Below, piece by piece: positions 58,188 through 64,000 of a stretch of 64,000 nucleotides of DNA; position 1 is the first letter of the stretch; each line of letters starts with the position of its first letter. The translations under genes were made by a program, and so were the position numbers. Below the pieces are notes generated by a model that was not told where the DNA came from, did not search any database, and worked only from the letters and a program-made list of their open reading frames with translations. The DNA lies in assembly GCA_040752855.1 (NCBI GenBank), contig JBFMHP010000042.1:1-64000 (forward strand), in the 5' to 3' direction. Source of the stretch: JBFMHP01 sp040752855 (GTDB lineage: Bacteria > Pseudomonadota > Gammaproteobacteria > RBG-16-57-12).

Positions 58188-59600
58188 TTAGACCTCCATC
58201 CCCTCTTCTTCCATACCGAGCTCCTTGATCTTGCGGGTGAGGGTGTTGCGTCCCCAGCCGAGCCGCTTGGCCGCCTCCTGGCGGTGCCCGCCGGTTTGGC
58301 TGAGCGTGGTCTCGATCATAATGCGCTCAAAGCGTGGCAGGGCATCGTCTAGCAGGCCGTCCTGGCCTTGGTGCAGCCGGTGCAGGGCCCAGCGGCGCAA
58401 GGCGCTTTCCCAATCCTCGCCGGCCTCCGGGGTTTGCGGCGCGGCGCGCAGTTCCGGGGGCAGGTCGTCGACGTGGATGGTCTGGCCGGGCGACATGACG
58501 GTGAGCCAGCGGCAGGTGTTTTCCAGCTGGCGCACGTTGCCCGGCCAGTCGAGCTGGCTGAGATAGGCGCGGGTTGCTTCCTCCAGGCGCTTGGGTTCGA
58601 CATCGAGTTCTTTGGCGGCCTTGACCAGGAAGTGCTGTGCCAGCAGCGGGATGTCGGCGCGGCGTTCGCGCAGGGAAGGGAGGTGGATGCGGATGACGTT
58701 CAAGCGATGGAACAGGTCTTCGCGGAACAGCCCGTCCTTTACGCGCAGCTCGAGGTTCTGGTGCGTGGCGGCGATGATGCGCACGTCTACCTTCACCGGG
58801 GTGTGGCCGCCGACGCGATAGAACACGCCGTCGGCCAGCACGCGCAGCAGCCGGGTTTGCAGCTCGGCGGGCATGTCGCCGATTTCATCGAGAAACAGCG
58901 TGCCGCTGTCGGCCTGCTCGAAGCGTCCTTGGCGCTGGCTTTGCGCGCCGGTAAACGCGCCCTTCTCGTGGCCGAAGAGTTCGGATTCCAGCAGGTCCTT
59001 GGGGATGGCGGCGGTGTTGAGCGCGATGAAGGGTTGGTCGGCGCGCGGGCTGTGGCGGTGCAGAGCGTGGGCTACCAGCTCCTTGCCGGTGCCGGATTCG
59101 CCGTTGATCAGCACCGTCATCTTGGAGCGCGACAGGCGCCCAATGGCGCGGAAGACCTCTTGCATCGATGGGGCCTCGCCGATGATCTCGGGCGTCTCGG
59201 CGCTGAGGGCCGGTGCCTTGGCGGCCTTCTGGCGGCGGTGCTGCAGGGCGCGCTGGGTGAGTTCGATCGCCTCGTCGATATCGAAGGGCTTGGGCAGATA
59301 CTCAAAGGCCCCGCCCTTGTAGGCGGAGACGGCGCTGTCGAGGTCCGAATGCGCGGTCATGATGATCACCGGCAGTTCGGGGTAGCGCTGACTGATGCGA
59401 TCGAGCAGCGCCAGGCCGTCGATGCCGGGCATGCGGATGTCGGAGATGATCACATCGGGTTGCTCGGTCTCCAACATCTCCATGATGCCGATGGCCTTCT
59501 CGAAGCTGGCGACACGCATGCCGGCTCGCTGCAGGGCCTTTTCCAGCACCCAGCGGATGGAGCGGTCGTCGTCGATGATCCAGATATTAGGTTCTTGCAT
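58188..59600 (-). CDS. glnG: Nitrogen regulation response regulator NtrC
   Basis: The 470-residue sigma-54 activator has a receiver domain with phospho-acceptor Asp54 (VIISDIRMPG). The AAA+ domain has Walker A GESGTGKE and the sigma-54 contact loop GAFTGA. A C-terminal Fis-type helix-turn-helix ends it (GGHRQEAAKRLGWGRNTLTR). Phosphorylated by NtrB under nitrogen limitation, it activates glnA and related promoters. It follows glnL by three bases. NtrC-like sites occur upstream of both glnL and glnA here. Confidence 0.96.
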   Translation of the reverse strand: MQEPNIWIIDDDRSIRWVLEKALQRAGMRVASFEKAIGIMEMLETEQPDVIISDIRMPGIDGLALLDRISQRYPELPVIIMTAHSDLDSAVSAYKGGAFEYLPKPFDIDEAIELTQRALQHRRQKAAKAPALSAETPEIIGEAPSMQEVFRAIGRLSRSKMTVLINGESGTGKELVAHALHRHSPRADQPFIALNTAAIPKDLLESELFGHEKGAFTGAQSQRQGRFEQADSGTLFLDEIGDMPAELQTRLLRVLADGVFYRVGGHTPVKVDVRIIAATHQNLELRVKDGLFREDLFHRLNVIRIHLPSLRERRADIPLLAQHFLVKAAKELDVEPKRLEEATRAYLSQLDWPGNVRQLENTCRWLTVMSPGQTIHVDDLPPELRAAPQTPEAGEDWESALRRWALHRLHQGQDGLLDDALPRFERIMIETTLSQTGGHRQEAAKRLGWGRNTLTRKIKELGMEEEGMEV

Positions 59601-59603
59601 CGG

Positions 59604-60683
59604 TTATGTCCTGCGGGGGGTTAGGATCGGCAACAAAAGATTGAACACGGTGTGCCCGGGTTCGCTGCTCACCTCGATCAGTCCGTGGTGCTGATTGATC
59701 AGGTTCTGCGCGATGGTCAGGCCCAGGCCGGTGCCTTCGGCGCGGCCGCTGACCATGGGGTAGAAGATCGTCTCCAGCATGTCGGGTGGGATGCCGGGGC
59801 CGGTGTCGATGATCTGGATGCTGAGCACCAGGCGGTGGCGGTGGTGGCCGATGGTGAACTGGCGCAGCGGCCGTGTGCGCAGCGTGATGGTGCCGGGCGG
59901 TGTGCCGATGGCCTGTACCGCATTGCGCACGATGTTGAGTGTCGCCTGGATCAGCTGGTCCGGATCGGCCTCGATCTCCGGGAGGCTGGGATCATAGTCG
60001 CGCACCAGCGTGATGTGATCCTCGATCTCCAGCTCCACCAGTTGGCAGACGCGCTCCAGGACCTCGTGAATATTGATCGAGCGCAGTTTCGGGGTGTGGT
60101 TCGGGAGCAGCATCCGGTCGACCAGATTACGCAGCCGGTCGGCCTCCTCGATGATGATGCGGGTGTATTCGCGCAGTTCGGGACTCTCGAGTTCGCGCTC
60201 CAGCAATTGCGCCGAGCCGCGCAAGCCGCCCAAGGGGTTTTTGATCTCATGCGCCAGCCCGCGCATCACCTCGCGCGTGGCCTGAAACTGCGTTTGCAGC
60301 TGTTCCTCGCGGGCGATGCGCAGATGGCGGTCCATGGACAGCATCTCGACCAGCAGACCGTTCGAATCGGTCGGCGTGGCAAACGGCGTGACGGTGCAGT
60401 CGATGATGGCGGTGCGCAGATCCGGCAGGGTCAACGTCATTTCGCGCTCGGTGCAGGGATGGTTCGAGGCCAGCACCTTTTCCGCCAGCTCGATCAGCGG
60501 CTGGCCGTGCGGCAGCAGCTCGCGCAACGAATGGCCGAGGTGACGCCGGGCGCTCGAGGCGAGCAGCATCTCGCAGGCTGGATTGAGATATTCCAGCCGC
60601 AACGCGCTGTCGAGCACCATCACCGCCGTCGAGAGATTATCCAGGGTGTGCCGAGCGCTGTGTTTATCAATGAAGTGTTCCAT
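59604..60683 (-). CDS. glnL: Nitrogen regulation sensor kinase NtrB
   Basis: This 359-residue soluble histidine kinase has an N-terminal PAS domain (~10-115), phospho-acceptor His145 in RGLAHEIKNPLGG, an N-box (NIVRNAVQAIG) and G-boxes (DTGPGIPPDML, GTGLGLTIAQNLI). It has no membrane helices, as expected for NtrB, which is controlled by PII. It forms an operon with glnG. An NtrC-like site lies ~170 bases upstream of its start. Confidence 0.95.
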   Translation of the reverse strand: MEHFIDKHSARHTLDNLSTAVMVLDSALRLEYLNPACEMLLASSARRHLGHSLRELLPHGQPLIELAEKVLASNHPCTEREMTLTLPDLRTAIIDCTVTPFATPTDSNGLLVEMLSMDRHLRIAREEQLQTQFQATREVMRGLAHEIKNPLGGLRGSAQLLERELESPELREYTRIIIEEADRLRNLVDRMLLPNHTPKLRSINIHEVLERVCQLVELEIEDHITLVRDYDPSLPEIEADPDQLIQATLNIVRNAVQAIGTPPGTITLRTRPLRQFTIGHHRHRLVLSIQIIDTGPGIPPDMLETIFYPMVSGRAEGTGLGLTIAQNLINQHHGLIEVSSEPGHTVFNLLLPILTPRRT

Positions 60684-60849
60684 GTCTGGGCATGAGCAAA
60701 AATCAAACCAACTTGAAGGTTATGGCCTGAGCAGATGAGTGGCCCGATAAATATTTTTATAAAACAAAGAGGTGCGTGCATATTCGGGCTGCGACGCGTC
60801 GGCCATGATGAGAGTGGCATTGGCTATTGCCGCCCAGTGAGTATAAGTA

Positions 60850-60866
60850 TGCACTAAATTGGTGCA
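60850..60866. promoter_or_regulatory. NtrC-binding site upstream of glnL
   Basis: TGCACTAAATTGGTGCA is almost the palindromic NtrC consensus (TGCACCA-N3-TGGTGCA). It lies between the DUF4124 gene and glnL, suggesting NtrC autoregulation of the glnLG operon. Confidence 0.75.
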
Positions 60867-60903
60867 TACGCCATAGGGGATGAGCAGCTGTGGTGCCGGA
60901 GGG

Positions 60904-61443
60904 TTAGCGCCTGATGGGCTTGGCGGCGCGGAGGAGGTGGAAAGTGTGGGTTTCTGAGCTTTTGAGCGGGGTGTTGTTGGCGTCGATGATCTCGACGCGC
61001 ACGCTGTGGGTGCCGCGCTCGACATTCGACAGCGTAACACTTGAAGCTTCGACCGCGGTCATTTCCTGACCATCCAGGTAGACGCGCATGCGATGGCCGG
61101 AGGTGACATCGAGCGCGGGTTCCACCTGGGTGCTGACGGTAAGATCGCCGCTGTTGCTGCGCACCGCCTCGTCCTGGGCAGGACTGGTAATGACCAAGCG
61201 GCGGTAGTCGCTGACCTCCGGCATGCGGGGCTGCTCGGCGCGCGGCGTGGCGGTGGTGAGGGGCTTGGCGGCGGGCAGGGTGTTTTGCAGGCGCGGCGTG
61301 CCGATTCTTTCGAGGCCTTGCGCGTCGGCCGGTGGCGTATCGCCAAAAACCGTGTTGCCGTTCTTGTCGATCCACTTGTAGGTGTCACCGAACGCGGTGG
61401 CCGAGGCCAGGCAGACTAAGCATAAAATCAGAAGTATGCGCAT
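60904..61443 (-). CDS. DUF4124-domain secreted protein
   Basis: This 179-residue protein has a signal peptide (MRILLILCLVCLASATAFG). The DUF4124 motif follows at once (DTYKWIDKNGNTVFGDTPP), then a linker and an Ig-like C-terminus (RTHSVRVEIIDANNTPLKSS). DUF4124 proteins are often encoded between glnA and ntrB in gammaproteobacteria, but their function is not known. It is periplasmic by prediction. Confidence 0.87.
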   Translation of the reverse strand: MRILLILCLVCLASATAFGDTYKWIDKNGNTVFGDTPPADAQGLERIGTPRLQNTLPAAKPLTTATPRAEQPRMPEVSDYRRLVITSPAQDEAVRSNSGDLTVSTQVEPALDVTSGHRMRVYLDGQEMTAVEASSVTLSNVERGTHSVRVEIIDANNTPLKSSETHTFHLLRAAKPIRR

Positions 61444-61479
61444 GGCTGTAGATTAACCCAAGCGTGTATGACGTGCCAA

Positions 61480-61508
61480 CAAAAACGCCCCCAAAAGGGG
61501 GCGCTTTT
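61480..61508 (-). terminator. Intrinsic terminator of glnA
   Basis: On the minus strand, stem GCGCCCCC / GGGGGCG with loop TTTT is followed by TTTTTG. It sits just beyond the glnA stop. Confidence 0.85.
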
Positions 61509-61530
61509 GCATCGCGATGTGACGCCAGCC

Positions 61531-62940
61531 TTAGCAGCTGTAGTACATGTCGAACTCGACCGGATGGGTGGTCATGCGGATGCGCGTGACTTCTTCCATC
61601 TTCAGCTTGACGTAGGCTTGGAGCATGTCCTCGGTGAATACGCCGCCGCGGGTCAGGAACTCGTGGTCCTTCTCCAGGCTTTCCAGGGCTTGATCCAGCG
61701 AGTGGCACACGGTCGGGATGTCCTTGGCCTCTTCCGGCTCCAGGTCGTACAGGTCCTTGTCCATCGCCTCGCCCGGGTGAATCTTGTTCTGGATGCCATC
61801 CAGACCGGCCATCATCAGTGCCGCGAAGCACAGATAGGGGTTGGCGATCGGGTCCGGGAAGCGGGTTTCGATACGACGCGCCTTCGGGCTGGTTACGTAC
61901 GGGATACGGATCGAGGCCGAACGGTTGCGGGCGGAGTAGGCCAGCATGACCGGGGCTTCGAAGCCCGGTACCAGACGCTTGTAGGAGTTGGTGCCCGGGT
62001 TGGTGATCGCGTTCAGGGCGCGGGCGTGCTTGATGATGCCGCCGATGTAGTACAGGGCCAGGTCAGACATGCCGCCGTACTTGTTGCCGGAGAACAGGTT
62101 CACTCCGTCTTTGGCCAGCGATTGGTGCACGTGCATACCGGAGCCGTTGTCGCCGACCATCGGCTTGGGCATGAAGGTCGCGGTCTTGCCGTAGATGTGG
62201 GCGACGTTGTGCACGATGTACTTGTGGATCTGGAGTTCGTCGGCCTTCTTGACCATGGTGTTGAAGGCAACGCCGATTTCGCACTGACCGGCGGTGGCTA
62301 CTTCGTGGTGATGTACTTCCACTTTCAGGCCCATCTTGGTCATCACTTCGCACATCGCGGAGCGGATGTCCTGGAAGGAGTCGACCGGCGGAACCGGGAA
62401 GTAGCCGCCCTTAACGCCCGGACGGTGGCCGATGTTGCCATCGGGGAAGACCTTCTCGGAGTTCCAGCCGGCTTCTTGTGAATCGATCTTCACGAAGCTG
62501 CCGCTCATGTCGGCGGACCAGCGTACGTCGTCGAAGATGAAGAATTCGGGCTCGGGGCCGAAGTAGGCGGTGTCGGCAATGCCGGTGGACTTCAGATAGG
62601 CCTCGGCGCGCTTGGCCACGGAGCGGGGATCGCGCTCATAGCCCTGCATGGTGCTCGGCTCGACGATGTCGCAACGGACGATCAGGGTCGGCTCTTCGAA
62701 GAAGGGGTCCATCACGGCGCTGTTGGCGTCGGGCATCAGGATCATGTCTGACTCGTTGATGCCCTTCCAGCCGGCGATGGAGGAGCCGTCGAACATCTTG
62801 CCGCTGGCAAAGGCGTCTTCGTCAAAGGCATGGGCGGGGAAGGAAACGTGCTGCTCCTTGCCGCGGGTGTCGGTAAAGCGGAGATCGACGTATTTGACGT
62901 CGTTATCCTTCATCATTTTCAGAACATTAGCTACAGACAT
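61531..62940 (-). CDS. glnA: Glutamine synthetase type I
   Basis: This 469-residue enzyme forms glutamine from glutamate and ammonia with ATP. The beta-grasp signature FDGSSIAGWKGINESDM, the ATP-site KGGYFPVPPVDS and NGSGMHVHQSLAKDG, and the tyrosine in KDLYDLEPEE (adenylylation loop) are present. The length matches the GSI-beta dodecamer. It is preceded by a sigma-54 promoter (63021-63039) and two NtrC-like sites, and is followed by a terminator. It is therefore transcribed apart from glnLG. Confidence 0.97.
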   Translation of the reverse strand: MSVANVLKMMKDNDVKYVDLRFTDTRGKEQHVSFPAHAFDEDAFASGKMFDGSSIAGWKGINESDMILMPDANSAVMDPFFEEPTLIVRCDIVEPSTMQGYERDPRSVAKRAEAYLKSTGIADTAYFGPEPEFFIFDDVRWSADMSGSFVKIDSQEAGWNSEKVFPDGNIGHRPGVKGGYFPVPPVDSFQDIRSAMCEVMTKMGLKVEVHHHEVATAGQCEIGVAFNTMVKKADELQIHKYIVHNVAHIYGKTATFMPKPMVGDNGSGMHVHQSLAKDGVNLFSGNKYGGMSDLALYYIGGIIKHARALNAITNPGTNSYKRLVPGFEAPVMLAYSARNRSASIRIPYVTSPKARRIETRFPDPIANPYLCFAALMMAGLDGIQNKIHPGEAMDKDLYDLEPEEAKDIPTVCHSLDQALESLEKDHEFLTRGGVFTEDMLQAYVKLKMEEVTRIRMTTHPVEFDMYYSC

Positions 62941-63020
62941 GGGACTCCTCCAGAAGAGTGAAGTTTTACGCAGGTGTTTTGGCTTGGGTGATGCCGCCAG
63001 AAGTTTGGATGTGCACTAAA

Positions 63021-63039
63021 AGCATTTAATGTGCCAATT
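63021..63039 (-). promoter_or_regulatory. Sigma-54 promoter of glnA
   Basis: On the minus strand the sequence TTGGCACATTAAATGCTTT has GG and GC at the -24/-12 positions with exactly ten bases between, matching TTGGCAC-N5-TGC. It lies ~80 bases before the glnA ATG. Confidence 0.85.
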
Positions 63040-63098
63040 ATTAACTCGTTGTTTTATGGGTGATCTGCCCAAATACGGGCGAGGCTGTCACCGAAATT

Positions 63099-63115
63099 TG
63101 CTCCAGTTTGGTGCG
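63099..63115. promoter_or_regulatory. NtrC-binding site, proximal, upstream of glnA
   Basis: TGCTCCAGTTTGGTGCG matches the NtrC palindrome at most arm positions. It lies about 70 bases upstream of the sigma-54 promoter. Confidence 0.7.
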
Positions 63116-63129
63116 TCGTTGTGCGGGGG

Positions 63130-63146
63130 TGCATCAAAATGGTGCG
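63130..63146. promoter_or_regulatory. NtrC-binding site, distal, upstream of glnA
   Basis: TGCATCAAAATGGTGCG is a second NtrC-like palindrome. It is centred 31 bases (about three helical turns) from the first, the spacing that lets two dimers cooperate in an enhancer. Confidence 0.72.
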
Positions 63147-63243
63147 ATAGTGAGTGCGCATGTTCTGCGTGCCTTGAATGGCTCGATCATGCGAAACGGC
63201 CGACCCGCTACTCTACTGCCATCCCCGCCGCTTGCCAAGACAT

Positions 63244-63477
63244 TTATGGAGCGCCCTTGATCCTGAGTGTGATGACCAGTTCCCCGGCGTCATGCTCGAT
63301 GCCGATCACCTCGTGGCCGTTGATGCGACACCAGGCCGGGATGTCGGACTCGGCGCCCGGATCGGTGCAGGTGACCTCCAGGACATCGCCGGGGGCGAGT
63401 TTCTTGGCGGCATTCTGGGTGCGGATGACCGGCAACGGACAGAGCAGGCGGCGGGCGTCGAGGGTGTGGCGGCTCAT
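63244..63477 (-). CDS. TusA-family sulfur carrier protein
   Basis: The start is ATG 63477, overlapping the upstream stop by four bases; the frame is open to 63486. This 77-residue protein has the family CPxP motif (LLCPLPVIRT, Cys13). A small alpha/beta sandwich with EVTCTDPGAESDIPAWC follows. TusA-like proteins carry persulfide sulfur to tRNA thiolation or sulfur-oxidation enzymes. The coupled upstream gene looks like a tRNA-thiolation-type PP-loop enzyme, so delivery of sulfur to it is likely. Confidence 0.88.
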   Translation of the reverse strand: MSRHTLDARRLLCPLPVIRTQNAAKKLAPGDVLEVTCTDPGAESDIPAWCRINGHEVIGIEHDAGELVITLRIKGAP

Positions 63478-64000
63478 ACGTACCACTCCTCTTTGAGTTC
63501 GGCGGTCGGCAGGGGTTTGACCGGCAGGAGGCGCTGCGTGCCGTCGGGGAGTTCCAGCGCCAGCGTGACGAGCTCCTGATCCTTGTTCTTGCTGAAGCGC
63601 GCGGCGATGCGGGCGGCGAGTTCGGCATCACCCTCGCGCAGCTCACCGTCGATCAGCACCAGGGGGCCGGGGCAGTCCACGGTGCGCAGATTGGCGAACT
63701 GTTTGCGGTAGCCGTCCATGAAGCGGTTTTCACCGTCTTCACGGCCGATGATCAGCTTGAAATGAGGGCGCGGCCGAAGGTGGCGGCCGACCTTGAGGAG
63801 CATAATGTCGTCGAGTTCGTAATCGCGGCTGTGGCGGGCGTCCCACAGATCGATAAGTTTTTTGGAATAGCTCTCGTCGGTGAGAAAACAGCAGCCGCCG
63901 GCCGGCTGGGCGTAGTCGATGAAACCGTATTGCTGGGCCATGGCCATCTGCGGCTTGCGCGAGCGGCCGTTGAGGCCGTAGAGCTTCTCGCGATCGACCC
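63474..64000 (-). CDS. C-terminal part of a PP-loop tRNA-thiolation-type protein, cut by the window edge
   Basis: The frame runs in from the window edge (VDREKLYGLNGRSRKPQMAM) and ends at 63474. GGCCFLTDESYSKKLIDLW and a following NFACT-R/DUF814-like segment (DIMLLKVGRHLRPRPHFKLI) are typical of a MnmA/ThiI-like ATP-PPase family fused to that domain. The PP-loop itself would lie outside the window. It overlaps the TusA-like gene by four bases (ATGA). The precise family name is from memory. Confidence 0.7.
   Translation of the reverse strand, partial: VDREKLYGLNGRSRKPQMAMAQQYGFIDYAQPAGGCCFLTDESYSKKLIDLWDARHSRDYELDDIMLLKVGRHLRPRPHFKLIIGREDGENRFMDGYRKQFANLRTVDCPGPLVLIDGELREGDAELAARIAARFSKNKDQELVTLALELPDGTQRLLPVKPLPTAELKEEWYV

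Overview
The window comes from the chromosome of a gammaproteobacterium. The evidence is gene content and order: xerC-hslV-hslU-DUF971-ubiE-ubiJ-ubiB, secB-gpsA, dapF-DUF484-xerC, an oxyR/katG divergon, and glnA with glnL/glnG behind NtrC-type sites. The species cannot be told from the sequence. Most of the window is GC-rich housekeeping DNA. The first ~3 kb and a small island near 20.6-21.6 kb are visibly AT-richer and look acquired.

Layout. 1-3.1 kb is a scrambled accessory zone. It holds the right end of an IS66-type element, several tiny membrane-protein ORFs (one frameshifted at a T7 run), remnants of an hsdS/hsdR junction, and three copies of an 11-bp repeat around a terminator-like hairpin. 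3.1-14.5 kb holds a very large surface lipoprotein, a GST with a divergent TetR regulator, oxyR divergent from an exported KatG, a PEP-CTERM protein, a Tas-type aldo/keto reductase and a GlcG/HbpS-like protein. 14.7-19.2 kb holds the most unusual gene, a Clp1-like polynucleotide-kinase domain fused to an RNase Z-like metallo-beta-lactamase domain. It overlaps a CheR-type methyltransferase, which is followed by a chemoreceptor. 19.4-25.2 kb is a branched-chain amino-acid ABC operon (livJ-H-M-G-F). Between livJ and livH sits a pair resembling a type VI amidase effector (Tae4) and its immunity protein (Tai4/Rap1a).

25.2-34.5 kb holds corA, small lipoproteins, a Cu/Zn-SOD-like protein, a YeeZ-like SDR protein, a ferredoxin-reductase, a beta-carbonic anhydrase, a YihY/BrkB membrane protein and a patatin-like phospholipase. 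34.8-45.4 kb holds ppa, a TPR membrane protein, dapF, DUF484, xerC, hslVU, DUF971 and a ubiquinone cluster. 45.5-52.8 kb holds an MFS transporter, a DJ-1 protein, a divergent polysaccharide deacetylase, a CtpA protease, EnvC and gpmI, the last five on the minus strand. 53-58 kb holds an ArsR regulator, rhodanese, grxC, secB, gpsA, a MazG-like protein, rlmJ, trmL and small envelope proteins. 58.2-63 kb is the nitrogen block glnG-glnL-DUF4124-glnA, with three NtrC-like sites and a canonical sigma-54 promoter. The right edge holds a TusA-like protein overlapping a truncated PP-loop tRNA-modification-type gene.

Intergenic DNA is rich in repeats. These are a dispersed GCCGGCATAAGCG-type palindrome, a ~186-bp fold-back element before ppa, a paired 24-bp inverted repeat beside a duplicated fragment of the DJ-1 gene tail, and a local duplication of the DUF971 gene tail. 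No tRNA, rRNA or CRISPR array was recognised.
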